DNA from: Saccharopolyspora indica
Lineage (GTDB): Bacteria > Actinomycetota > Actinomycetes > Mycobacteriales > Pseudonocardiaceae
Length of the DNA: 64,000 nt
Direction: 5' to 3'
NCBI RefSeq assembly: GCF_027853965.1
Contig: NZ_JAQGLB010000013.1
Location: 62,001 to 126,000 of the forward strand
The notes under the pieces were generated by a model. The model was not told where the DNA came from and did no database searches. It saw only the letters and a program-made list of their open reading frames with translations. The position numbers and the translations under genes were made by a program. Shown here in pieces: positions 16,587-24,949 of the stretch; positions within the stretch are counted from its first letter, which is position 1, and each line of letters opens with the position of its first letter.

Positions 16587-17654
16587 GTGAATTCCCCGAT
16601 CTCGAACTCCCCCGGACGTGCCGCGCCACCGCTCGACGCACCGACCGTCCGCCTGCCCGCCACGTCCGGCGGGCGGCGCATCGGTGAGCTCGACGCGCTG
16701 CGCGGCTTGGCGCTGTGCGGAATCCTCTTCGTCAACATCTCGCAGATCCTGTACCTGCGGGGCGTCGTCGACCTCCAGAAGCTACCGATCCCGCACGCGC
16801 TGGACATGTTCGTCCAGCAGCGGTTCTTCCCCATCTTCTCGCTGCTGTTCGGGGTCGGGTTCGGGATCTTCCTGGGCAACGCGAGCCAGCGCACGGCCCG
16901 GCCGCGCATCGTGCTCCTGCGGCGGCTGCTGGTGCTCGCCGGTTTCGGCGCCCTGCACCACTTCCTGCAGCCGGGCGAAGCGCTGCTGCCCTACGCGGTC
17001 TTCGGGCTGCTGGTGCTGCTGCCGATGAGCTTCCTGCCGTGGTGGGCGAACCTGCCCATCGCCGTGGCCATGACCGCGGTCACGCTGTCTCTGACCAGCG
17101 GCGGCATGCTGCTGATCCCGTGCCTGCTGCTGGCCGGTTTCGCGCTGGCCCAGGCCGGCCTGCCCGCGATGCTGCCCCGCCTCGGCGGGCAGCTCGCCGC
17201 CGTGTTCGCCGTCTCCGCCGTCGCCGGTGCCGGTTTCCTGGTGCTGCAGGAGCAGAATCCGCTGAACGCGGGCTTCAGCAGCGCCTCCGCCGCGGCCGGC
17301 CTGTTCATGGCGATCGCCTACTCCGCGGGCTTGTTCCTGCTGCTGCGGACTCCGGCCTCGCGCGTGCTGTCACCGGTCCTCGAGCCGCTCGGCAAGATGG
17401 CGCTCACCAACTACGTCACCGCCACGCTGCTGATCATCCCGTTCGGACAGCTGCTCGGGATGCGCGAATCCACGAAGTGGGAGCTGCTGCTGGCGATGGC
17501 CGCCGGGATCATCCTGCTGCAGGTCCTGTGGAGCCGCTGGTGGCTGGCCCGCTTCCAGTACGGGCCGCTGGAGTGGGTCTGGCGCTGCGCGACGTGGTGG
17601 CGCATCGTGCCCTTCCGCCGGCGACCATCCCCGACACCTCACTCCGGTCGGTGA
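16587..17654 (+). CDS. DUF418-family membrane protein
   Basis: The start is uncertain: GTG 16587 gives 355 residues; ATG 16542 adds 15 residues. The N-terminal RIGELDALRGLALCGILFVNI is the hallmark of the YeiB/DUF418 group, followed by about 8-10 hydrophobic helices. The C-terminal DUF418 signature is clear: LGKMALTNYVTATLLII, then SRWWLARFQYGPLEWVWRCATW. Family function is not established; proteins of this type resemble acyltransferase-3 membrane enzymes. The 3' end overlaps the convergent methyltransferase by 16 bp. Confidence 0.88.
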   Translation: MNSPISNSPGRAAPPLDAPTVRLPATSGGRRIGELDALRGLALCGILFVNISQILYLRGVVDLQKLPIPHALDMFVQQRFFPIFSLLFGVGFGIFLGNASQRTARPRIVLLRRLLVLAGFGALHHFLQPGEALLPYAVFGLLVLLPMSFLPWWANLPIAVAMTAVTLSLTSGGMLLIPCLLLAGFALAQAGLPAMLPRLGGQLAAVFAVSAVAGAGFLVLQEQNPLNAGFSSASAAAGLFMAIAYSAGLFLLLRTPASRVLSPVLEPLGKMALTNYVTATLLIIPFGQLLGMRESTKWELLLAMAAGIILLQVLWSRWWLARFQYGPLEWVWRCATWWRIVPFRRRPSPTPHSGR

Positions 17655-18460
17655 CCGACCCCGACGAGAGTGGTCAGGTCGAGCTCCCGGACACCGCGTT
17701 CGTCCAGCTGCGCCAGGAAGTCCGCGCGCAGCGCGCGAACCTGTTCGGGAGCCAGCCCTTCGACGACGCGGCGGAAGCCGCTGCCCAGGACGAACGCCCA
17801 GGCGAACTCCTGGGTCAGCGGCACCGACCGCGCGACGGTGCGCACGGTGGGTGCGGTCAGGCCGATCTCGTCCAGCCAGGTCCGCAGGCTCTCGGCCCGG
17901 TTGATGCGGGTGATCGGCTCCGGCGGGCCGTCACCGTTGCGCCGGACATCCGGCCGGTACCGCTCGGCGACGTCGAACAGCGCCTTGCCGTAGTCCTCGA
18001 AGACACCCGCCCGCCACACGGTGGCGCCGAACTTCCCGCCGGGCCGCAGCATCCCGACGAGCCGGCGCACCGAATCGTCCATGTCCGGCAGGAAGAAGAT
18101 CCCGAAGGAGGACTGCACGACGTCGTAGGCATCGGTGCCGTCCGGGAGCTGCCACGCGGTCACGTCCGCTTCGGCGAAGCCGATGTTGGTCACGCCCTGC
18201 TGGCCGGCGAACTTCTCGCCCAGCGCGAGCAGACCACCGGCCAGGTCCACCGCGTCCACCGAACCGGTCGGCCCGGCCGCGATCGCAGCCGGGATCGCCG
18301 AAGCGCCCGCGCCGCAGCAGACGTCGAGCACGCGGTCCCCGCTCACGGGTGCGACAGCCTCCACCAACGCGCTGCCCAACGGCCCCCACACCAGGGGCGT
18401 GCACTCCGCGAACTCCTGGAACGTCGCGCTGAACCTCGCGCCGAGTTCTTCCACACCCAC
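17639..18460 (-). CDS. Class I SAM-dependent methyltransferase
   Basis: The preferred start is GTG at 18460, behind GGAGG; longer in-frame starts lack a ribosome site. 273 residues. Motif I VLDVCCGAGASAIPAA, acidic VDAVDLAGGLLALG, motif II-like DAYDVVQSSFGIFFLPD and post-III LRPGGKFGATVW identify a UbiE/Coq5-like Rossmann methyltransferase. Two adjacent Cys replace the usual G-C/T-G residues of motif I, which is tolerated. Substrate unknown. Convergent with the DUF418 gene. Confidence 0.9.
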   Translation of the reverse strand: MGVEELGARFSATFQEFAECTPLVWGPLGSALVEAVAPVSGDRVLDVCCGAGASAIPAAIAAGPTGSVDAVDLAGGLLALGEKFAGQQGVTNIGFAEADVTAWQLPDGTDAYDVVQSSFGIFFLPDMDDSVRRLVGMLRPGGKFGATVWRAGVFEDYGKALFDVAERYRPDVRRNGDGPPEPITRINRAESLRTWLDEIGLTAPTVRTVARSVPLTQEFAWAFVLGSGFRRVVEGLAPEQVRALRADFLAQLDERGVRELDLTTLVGVGHRPE

Positions 18461-18590
18461 AGTCGCCTCCAGAAGTGCCGCCCGCCCTCCGGCCACCACC
18501 GGAGCGCACCGCATCCGTCCAGTCACCCGGCCGACGACATTACATGAAAACGATTCCCGGTATCGGCGCTTCCGGAGTTCGGCCCCGCGC

Positions 18591-19607
18591 TCAACTCCGG
18601 TCGAACGGGAAGTCCGCTCGACCGAGGCGGGTCCCGGAGCGGGTGATCCAGTAGCGGCGCAGGACGTCGAGCACCACCGAGACCTCCACCGAGCGGATCC
18701 CGGGCAGCGCCGCCAGATCCGCGGACAGGAAGTCGGCGAGGTGCTCCTCGCCGCGGAACACGCCCTGGTGGATCACCGTCGCGTTGCCCGCGACCATCGA
18801 GACGTAGCGGGCGGAGGGATGCCGCCCCAGCGCCCGCCCCACGACCTCGGTAGAGCCGGGCTCGGTGGACAACGACAGCGCGACCTCCAGCGGGAAGCCC
18901 AGCAGCGCGGGCTCGATCTCCACCCGCGGGCGCACGACCTGCCGCTCCAGCAGTCCGGCGATCAGCCGGTGCGCGGTGGACTGGCTGACGCCCAGCGCCC
19001 GGGACAGGTCGCTCGACGTCAGCCGGGCGTCGGCGTGCAGCAGCCTGGTCGCCTCCCGCTCCTGCTCGGAAAGAGCTTGCGGCTCCACGACTTCCTGCGG
19101 ATCGATGCGATGCGCAGCCAGCACCGCGCGCTGGTCCGCCGCCAAGCGGTCGACGCGCCACGCCTCCGCCCGCCCGAACGGTTTGAGCACCAGGTCGGAC
19201 TGGGTCGAGACCACGCCCGGCACCGACGGGATGCGCTGCGTCAGCAGGTCCTTCACCGCCTCGCGGCCCAGCGGCCGGACGGTGCAGTACACGTCGGCGC
19301 GCCCGGTGGTCATCGCGACGTACTGGGCCTCGGGGAGTTCGGCCAGCTTCCGCGCGACGTCCTGCAACCGGCCGGGCGCGGTGGTGATCCAGACGTGCCG
19401 GGGGTGGGTGTCGGAGATCAGCGTCCAGTCCAGCTGGCCGATCACCCGCAGCAGCCGCTCGGCGTGCAGCCGCTGCATCCGGCGGCCCACCGTGCTCGGC
19501 GAACTGCCCACCGCCTCGGCCAGCGCGTTGATCGGTGCGCGCGGCGCCTCCTGCAACGCCGACACCAGGTCCAGGTCGAGGTCGTCCAGCACGAGGTCAC
19601 CGTCCAC
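18591..19607 (-). CDS. Lrp/AsnC-family regulator with two HTH/effector modules
   Basis: The start is uncertain (GTG 19607 or GTG 19637); about 338-348 residues, twice the usual Lrp length. HTH 1: LDDLDLDLVSALQEAPRAPINALAEAVGSSPSTVGRRMQRL; HTH 2: ADARLTSSDLSRALGVSQSTAHRLIAGLL; each is followed by a RAM-like segment (YVAMTTGRADVYCTV and YVSMVAGNATVIHQG). Tandem-AsnC proteins of this kind often control amino-acid or peptide uptake. It diverges from the AbgT transporter gene over 142 bp, so that transporter and the peptidase beyond it are likely targets. Confidence 0.87.
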   Translation of the reverse strand: MDGDLVLDDLDLDLVSALQEAPRAPINALAEAVGSSPSTVGRRMQRLHAERLLRVIGQLDWTLISDTHPRHVWITTAPGRLQDVARKLAELPEAQYVAMTTGRADVYCTVRPLGREAVKDLLTQRIPSVPGVVSTQSDLVLKPFGRAEAWRVDRLAADQRAVLAAHRIDPQEVVEPQALSEQEREATRLLHADARLTSSDLSRALGVSQSTAHRLIAGLLERQVVRPRVEIEPALLGFPLEVALSLSTEPGSTEVVGRALGRHPSARYVSMVAGNATVIHQGVFRGEEHLADFLSADLAALPGIRSVEVSVVLDVLRRYWITRSGTRLGRADFPFDRS

Positions 19608-19749
19608 GGGGAGTGATACTACCCCCACGCTCGGCACGTATACCGAATAGATACACCACGAGACTCCCCACTATTGACAGATCACGCCATGCCCGATTTG
19701 AATGCTCGCCATCGGCCCAGGCGGTCGGATCGGATTTCGAGGAGCTCGG

Positions 19750-21294
19750 TTGACCAACACGGAGAACGCGCGGCCCACCCGGTCGATGTCGCTGCTGCTG
19801 GGCTTCCTGCGCGGCGTCGAACGCGTCGGGAACAAACTGCCCCACCCGTTCTGGCTGTTCACCATGATGGCCGTCCTGGTCATAGCGCTCAGCGCGGTGC
19901 TCAACGCCCTGGGCGCCTCCGCGGTGTCGCCGGTGGACGGCGAGACCATCCGGGTCAAGAGCCTGCTCACGGCCGAGGGGCTGTCCACCATCATCGGCGA
20001 CGCGGTGGAGAACTTCGCGAAGTTCCCGCCGCTGGCGCTGATCATCGTGGTCATGCTGGGCGTCTCGGTCGCCGAGCAGAGCGGGCTGCTCAACGCGATG
20101 CTGCGCGGCAGCGTCACCAGGGTTCCGGCGAAGTACCTGACGTTCGTCGTCGCGCTGGCGGGCATCACCGGCAGCGTCGCCTCCGACGCCGCGTACGTGG
20201 TGCTGATCCCGCTGGGCGCGCTGGTGTTCAAGGCGGTCGGCCGCAGCCCGATCCTGGGCCTGGTGGTCGCCTTCGGCTCGATCTCGGCCGGGTACAACGC
20301 CTCGCTGCTGCTCACGCCGACCGACGCGCTGCTGGCCGGGCTGACCACCTCGGCGGCGCACTTCATCGACCCGGCCTACACGGTCACCCCGCTGGCCAAC
20401 TACTTCTTCTCGATCGGCTCGGCGCTCTTCCTGGCCGTGGTGATCACGCTGGTCACCGAGTTCGTGCTCACCAAGCGCGCGGCGGGCATGACCGCCGACG
20501 GCGACGGGGTCGACGAGCAGCTGGGCGAGATGCGGCTGAGCGCGGTCGAGCGGCGCGGCCTGCGCAACGCCGGGCTCACCCTGCTGGCCGCCGTGGTGCT
20601 GCTGGTGATCGCGCTGGCCCCGCCCGCATCCCCGTTCCGCGGTGAGGACGGCGGCATCCTCAACTCGCCGATCGTCACCGGTGTCGCCTACCTGCTCGGC
20701 GTGATCTTCCTGCTCACCGGCGCGGTGTACGGCCGCACCACCGGCAGCCTCGCGACCGCCCGCCAGATCCCCGGCGCGATGTCCAAGGGCGTCGTCGACC
20801 TGGCGCCGGTGGTGGTGCTGTTCTTCGCGGCCTCGCAGTTCCTGGCCTTCTTCAAGTGGACCCACATGGGCGAGGTCCTGGCCATCCACGCCGCGGCGCT
20901 GCTGAAGTCGGCGAACGTGCACCCGCTGGTGCTGTTCCTCGGCCTGATCGTGCTGGTCACCTGCATCAACCTGGTGATCACCAGCGGTTCCGCGCAGTGG
21001 GCGCTGATGGCGCCGATCGTGGTGCCGATGCTGATGCTGCTGGACGTCTCGCCGGAGACGACGCAGGCGGTGTACCGGATCGCGGATTCGGCGACCAACC
21101 TGATCACCCCGATGAGCCCGTACTTCGCGATGGCGCTCGGCCTGCTGCAGCGCTACCGCAAGGAAGCGGGCATCGGCACCCTGATGTCGCTGACGATCCC
21201 GATCTCCTTCGCGGTCCTGATCAGCTGGACCCTGCTCTTCATGGCCTGGTGGGCCCTCGGCATCCCCCTCGGCCCCGGCGCCCCGGTCCGCTGA
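19750..21294 (+). CDS. AbgT-family transporter (p-aminobenzoyl-glutamate/antifolate type)
   Basis: The start is TTG at 19750, behind GAGGAG; 514 residues. About 11-13 membrane segments and two re-entrant signatures: GVSVAEQSGLLNAML with SVASDAAYVVLIPLGALVF, and ITSGSAQWALMAPIVVPMLMLLDVSPETTQAVYRIADSATNLITPMSPYF, matching AbgT/MtrF. Known members import p-aminobenzoyl-glutamate or export sulfonamides. The next gene, 262 bp downstream, is an M20 carboxypeptidase-G2-like enzyme, which suggests uptake and cleavage of a glutamate conjugate. Upstream sits a divergent Lrp regulator. Confidence 0.93.
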   Translation: MTNTENARPTRSMSLLLGFLRGVERVGNKLPHPFWLFTMMAVLVIALSAVLNALGASAVSPVDGETIRVKSLLTAEGLSTIIGDAVENFAKFPPLALIIVVMLGVSVAEQSGLLNAMLRGSVTRVPAKYLTFVVALAGITGSVASDAAYVVLIPLGALVFKAVGRSPILGLVVAFGSISAGYNASLLLTPTDALLAGLTTSAAHFIDPAYTVTPLANYFFSIGSALFLAVVITLVTEFVLTKRAAGMTADGDGVDEQLGEMRLSAVERRGLRNAGLTLLAAVVLLVIALAPPASPFRGEDGGILNSPIVTGVAYLLGVIFLLTGAVYGRTTGSLATARQIPGAMSKGVVDLAPVVVLFFAASQFLAFFKWTHMGEVLAIHAAALLKSANVHPLVLFLGLIVLVTCINLVITSGSAQWALMAPIVVPMLMLLDVSPETTQAVYRIADSATNLITPMSPYFAMALGLLQRYRKEAGIGTLMSLTIPISFAVLISWTLLFMAWWALGIPLGPGAPVR

Positions 21295-21334
21295 GCGTGC
21301 GCTGAGCATCAACTCCGGCTCCGTTTCCATGGCT

Positions 21335-21378
21335 CCGTGAGTGCTTTGGGGCGCCATGACACCCCAAAGCACTCACGG
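21335..21378. repeat. Dispersed CCGTGAG hairpin, copy 3
   Basis: CCGTGAGTGCTTTGGGG with an exact complement and a CGCCATGACA loop. Compared with copy 1, GTTTT/AAAAC is changed to GCTTT/AAAGC on both arms, again compensatory. It starts 41 bp after the AbgT stop. Confidence 0.85.
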
Positions 21379-21448
21379 CCCACCGCCGAAACCGGAGCCG
21401 CCAACGGAGCTCTCGCACGGAGCCGCCCTCCCGCAGGCGGGGCGGGGT

Positions 21449-21470
21449 GTCAATTTCGTACGAAATTGAC
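21449..21470. repeat. 22-bp perfect palindrome (ATTTCG/CGAAAT family)
   Basis: A perfect palindrome with half-site GTCAATTTCGT, in the 261-bp gap between the AbgT and M20 genes. Two identical copies lie at 56103-56124 and 56141-56162. Confidence 0.85.
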
Positions 21471-21555
21471 GCGGGCGCGCACCGGGTGGGCCGGGGCTGG
21501 AGGCTCCGGGCCGCTGCGGCGGTGGATGGATTCGACAGATGTGGAAGGTGGAGTT

Positions 21556-22701
21556 GTGACTACGAAGCTGGTGGCGCGGGCCGAGCAGGAGCTCCCCCAG
21601 GTGCTCGCGGACCTGCGCAGGCTGGTGGAGCACGAAACCCCCAGCAACGACAAGCAGGCGCTGGACGCCGGGCTGGCCGACATCGAGCAGTGGCTCACCG
21701 AACGCCTCGGCGCGCCGGTCGCCCGGCAGCGCCACGACGGCGGCCCGCGCGGCGACGTCCTCGACATCACCTACCCCGGCACGGCCGGCGGAACGGTGCT
21801 GCTGCTGTGCCACTACGACACGGTGTGGCCGGTGGGCACGCTCGCGGAGTGGCCGTTCACGGTCGACGGCGACCGCATCACCGCGCCCGGCGCTCTGGAC
21901 ATGAAGCTCGGCATCGTGCACGGCGTGTGGGCGCTGCGCCTGCTGCGCGAGCTGGACGTCCCGCACCCGTCGGTGCGGTTCCTGCTCAACGGTGACGAGG
22001 AGATCGGCAGCATCTCCTCGCGCCCGCACATCGAGCGGGCCTGCACCGAGGCGACCGCGACGCTCGTGCTGGAGCCGAGCCGCGAGGGCATGGCCAAGAT
22101 CCGCCGCAAGGGCCTGGGCCTGTTCGACCTGGCGGTGCACGGCGTCGAGTCGCACGCCGGGCTCGACCCGACGGCCGGCGCCAGCGCGATCCACGCCATC
22201 GCCGAGCTCATCCCGGCGATCACCTCGCTCGCCGCGCCGGAGCGCGGCACCACGATCAACGTCGGGCTGCTCGACGGCGGCACCGGCCGCAACGTGGTGG
22301 CCGGCCGGGCGACCTGCGAGATCGACATCCGCATCCAGGACCCGGCCGAGATGCCCCGGATCGACGCGGGCTTCCGCGAGCTGGCGGTGGCCGACGAGCG
22401 CATCCGGGTGGAGCTCACCGGCGGCTGGAACCGTCCGCCGATGAACCCGAACCCGCTCTCGGAGAAGCTCTTCGAGCACGCCAAGGCGGCTGCGAAGGAG
22501 CACGGCCGGACTCTGGAAGGCACCTCGGTGGGCGGCGTGAGCGACGCGAACTTCGTGTCCGCCCTGGAAAGGCCGGTCCTCGACGGCCTCGGCGCGGTGG
22601 GCGCAGGCCCGCACTCCCGCGACGAGCACGTGATCCCGGGCGAGTCCCCCGGCCAGATCGCCACCCTCGCCACCCTGATCAGCAACCTCCGCGACTTCTG
22701 A
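21556..22701 (+). CDS. M20-family metallopeptidase (carboxypeptidase G2-like)
   Basis: The preferred start is GTG 21556 (AAGGTGGAG upstream); ATG 21519 is possible. 381 residues. Zinc-site motifs in order: LLCHYDTVWPVGTL (His, with the following Asp), APGALDMKLG (bridging Asp), LNGDEEIGS (catalytic and ligand Glu), LVLEPSREG (Glu) and DEHVIPGES (last His). The dimerisation domain lies in the middle (about 180-290; GVESHAGLDPTAGASAI). CPG2-type enzymes release C-terminal glutamate from folates and conjugates. Together with the upstream AbgT transporter this suggests salvage of p-aminobenzoyl-glutamate or a similar acyl-glutamate. No signal peptide, so it acts in the cytoplasm. Confidence 0.9.
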   Translation: MTTKLVARAEQELPQVLADLRRLVEHETPSNDKQALDAGLADIEQWLTERLGAPVARQRHDGGPRGDVLDITYPGTAGGTVLLLCHYDTVWPVGTLAEWPFTVDGDRITAPGALDMKLGIVHGVWALRLLRELDVPHPSVRFLLNGDEEIGSISSRPHIERACTEATATLVLEPSREGMAKIRRKGLGLFDLAVHGVESHAGLDPTAGASAIHAIAELIPAITSLAAPERGTTINVGLLDGGTGRNVVAGRATCEIDIRIQDPAEMPRIDAGFRELAVADERIRVELTGGWNRPPMNPNPLSEKLFEHAKAAAKEHGRTLEGTSVGGVSDANFVSALERPVLDGLGAVGAGPHSRDEHVIPGESPGQIATLATLISNLRDF

Positions 22702-22710
22702 GATTCGCAC

Positions 22711-22751
22711 CGGCAGCGCCCGCCCGGAGCTCCTCCGAGCGGGCGCTGCCG
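22711..22751 (+). terminator. Hairpin terminator
   Basis: CGGCAGCGCCCGC (22711-22723) pairs perfectly with 22739-22751 across a 15-nt loop, 10 bp after the M20 stop. It has no T-run, as is common in actinomycetes. Confidence 0.75.
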
Positions 22752-22789
22752 CGTTCGGAGTTGCATCGACCACGACACCCAACATAAGT

Positions 22790-22801
22790 TACCCACGGGT
22801 A
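22790..22801 (+). promoter_or_regulatory. Small dyad TACCC-N2-GGGTA
   Basis: TACCCACGGGTA lies 183 bp before the thioesterase start, in otherwise featureless sequence. It could be a regulator site; the evidence is weak. Confidence 0.3.
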
Positions 22802-22983
22802 GCATGACGGGGTGGACGGGTTCTGCGCCAACCCCGGCCCTGCTCGACCCCACCCCGGGGAGGACGTGACGCGACCCGCTCGCGAGCAACCCGGAACGCA
22901 AGGCCAATCCCGACGCGACCGCCACTGCCCATCGCGGAGCGGCGGAACCGCGCCGGAGCACACGCAACCGCAAGGGGATTCTC

Positions 22984-23439
22984 GTGCTGACCGCTGAACT
23001 CGCCGGCCTGTCCGGGCTGGAACTGATGCGCTGGGTGCAGGCTGAACGGCCCACCGGCATCCCGTCCATCGGACGACTGCTCGGCATGCGGTTCGACGAG
23101 GTGGAGCTGGGCCGGATCGTGCTCTCGCTGGAGACCCGCCCGGACTTCGCCAACCCGCTGGGCACCGTGCACGGCGGTATCGCGGCGACCATGCTCGACT
23201 CGGCGATGGCCTGCGCGGTGCACACGACCCTCGCCGCCGGTGTCGGCTACACCACCTTGGAGCTCAAGGTGAACTACATCCGGGCGGCCAAGACCGACGG
23301 CACGACGCTCACCGCCGAAGGCACCGTCATCCACGCGGGGCGCAGCACCGCAACGGCGGAGGGCAAGGTCCTCGACGACCGCGGCGAGCTCATCGCCCAC
23401 GCCACCACAACGTGCCTGATCCTCGATCCCGAAGGCTGA
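22984..23439 (+). CDS. Hotdog-fold thioesterase (PaaI-like)
   Basis: Starts at GTG 22984 with AAGGGG upstream; 151 residues. ANPLGTVHGGIAATMLDSAMACAVHTTL is the classic PaaI hotdog signature (HGG turn, then the catalytic Asp helix), followed by GYTTLELKVNYIRAAK and AEGTVIHAGRSTATAEGKV strands. Such enzymes cleave aryl- or acyl-CoA thioesters in the cytoplasm. Stands alone between the M20 gene and a GNAT gene. Confidence 0.9.
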   Translation: MLTAELAGLSGLELMRWVQAERPTGIPSIGRLLGMRFDEVELGRIVLSLETRPDFANPLGTVHGGIAATMLDSAMACAVHTTLAAGVGYTTLELKVNYIRAAKTDGTTLTAEGTVIHAGRSTATAEGKVLDDRGELIAHATTTCLILDPEG

Positions 23440-23516
23440 TCGCCGAAACCGGTTTCACGGCCGGGGGAAGCACGCTCGGGAAAATTCCTTGACCGGCTGG
23501 TGCCGCGCAGTCGACA

Positions 23517-24074
23517 GTGCGCGTCGTGACTGTCCACTTCCCGCTGCTGAGCGCGCGGCTGCAGGTTCGGCCCTTCCGCACCGACGATGTTCCCGCCGTC
23601 CACGCCGTCTACGGCGACCCCGAGGTGATGCGCCACGTCGCACGCGGAAACGCCGCCTCGGCGGAGGAGAGCGCGAAGATGGTGCACGACCACATCGAGC
23701 ACCAGCGGGCGAACGGCTACGCCTGCTGGGCCGTGGTCGAGCGATCAACGGGGCACCTCATCGGTGACGCCGGGTTCGAGGCGCGCGCCGAGGGTGCCGA
23801 GTTCGGGTACACGCTGGCCCGGCGCACCTGGGGCCGGGGGCTCGCCACCGAAGCCGGGAAGCTGTGCATCGACGCGGCTTTCCGGCAACTCCAGCTGCCA
23901 CGGCTGTCCGCAATCGTCGATCCCTCGAACCCCGCCTCCGCGCGCGTTCTCGGCAAGCTCGGTTTCCAGTTCACCGGCACACGTCTGGAATACGGCAGAA
24001 CCCACCACGAGTACCTGCTCACCGACGACGCCTACTTCAGCCCGTCGGCTTCCGGGCCGCCAGGCGTTCGATGA
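23517..24074 (+). CDS. GNAT acetyltransferase (RimJ/RimL-like)
   Basis: The start is GTG at 23517 or 23526; no ribosome site is visible, so a leaderless message is possible (TTGACC at 23489). About 183-185 residues. Motif A acetyl-CoA loop TWGRGLATEAGKL (R/Q-x-x-G-x-G/A), preceded by GDAGFEARAEGAEFGYTLA and followed by NPASARVLGKLGFQFTGTRLEYG, typical of ribosomal-protein-type N-acetyltransferases. Substrate unknown. It ends 38 bp inside the convergent methyltransferase gene. Confidence 0.9.
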   Translation: MRVVTVHFPLLSARLQVRPFRTDDVPAVHAVYGDPEVMRHVARGNAASAEESAKMVHDHIEHQRANGYACWAVVERSTGHLIGDAGFEARAEGAEFGYTLARRTWGRGLATEAGKLCIDAAFRQLQLPRLSAIVDPSNPASARVLGKLGFQFTGTRLEYGRTHHEYLLTDDAYFSPSASGPPGVR

Positions 24075-24669
24075 TGCCCAGTTTGAAGCGGTCGGACTCC
24101 AGCACTTCCAGGCCCGCCGCCCGGACCAGCGGCAGCGGGCGGCGCCGGAAGTGCTCGCCGCCGAGCGGGATCGTGATCAGCTCGGCCACTCGCTGGACGA
24201 GCCGCACCGGCCACGCCGAGCCCGCCACGTGGTCGAGCAGCAGGAGCTTCCCGCCCGGGCGCAGCACGCGGGCCATCTCGGCGATCGCCTGCTGCTCGTC
24301 GGGGATCGCGCACAGGCCGAAGGTGCACACCACGCTGTCGAAGGCGGCATCCGGGAACGGCAGGTCCTGGGCATCCCCCTCGCGCAGGTCGACCGGCACG
24401 TCCAGGTCCTGCGCGCGCTGGCGCGCGAGGTCCAGCATCCGCGGGCTCCACTCGACACCGGTCAGCCGGAGATCACCGCCGTAGACAGGGAGGTTGAGGC
24501 CGGTGCCGATGGCGACCTCCAGGACCTCGCCCTCGGCGCGCGAGCACACCCACTGGCGGCTGCCGGGCGCCATCAGCCGCTCGAAGCGGTTCATCTGCTC
24601 GTCGTAGGCGCGCGCCGACCGATCCCAGTAGTCACGCCACCGGCCAGCGCGATCTCTCTTGACGCTCAT
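24037..24669 (-). CDS. Class I SAM-dependent methyltransferase (UbiE-like)
   Basis: 210 residues from ATG 24669. N-terminal RDYWDRSARAYDEQMNRFERL cap, motif I VLEVAIGTGLNLPVY, acidic VEWSPRMLDLAR, motif II FDSVVCTFGLCAIPD and motif III LRPGGKLLLLDHV, all as in Methyltransf_11/METTL7-like enzymes. The tail has a lipid-enzyme-like amphipathic stretch (WPVRLVQRVAELITIPLGG). The 280 bp upstream, to the amidase stop, contains no gene that I can support. Confidence 0.9.
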   Translation of the reverse strand: MSVKRDRAGRWRDYWDRSARAYDEQMNRFERLMAPGSRQWVCSRAEGEVLEVAIGTGLNLPVYGGDLRLTGVEWSPRMLDLARQRAQDLDVPVDLREGDAQDLPFPDAAFDSVVCTFGLCAIPDEQQAIAEMARVLRPGGKLLLLDHVAGSAWPVRLVQRVAELITIPLGGEHFRRRPLPLVRAAGLEVLESDRFKLGIIERLAARKPTG

Positions 24670-24949
24670 GCTGTACCGCCTCTCCGCGATTCACAGTGGT
24701 GGTTGCGTTCGGGATCCACCCCGCGTTTCGCGGTTTCTTGTGGCCGGGTTGCGTCACGGTCCCCTGAGGTGCGGTCGAGCAGGACTCGGGCGACGCCCAT
24801 GCTCCGACATTACCCGGCGTGAGACGGTTCTCGGGCCGCTGCACGAAAGGACGTCACCGCTGGTGCGCGCGTTCCCTCACTGAATCGTCACATCCCTCAT
24901 CGGCGCCGAACTGCGCTCGCCGATCACGTCGGTCAGCGGCCGCGCCGAT

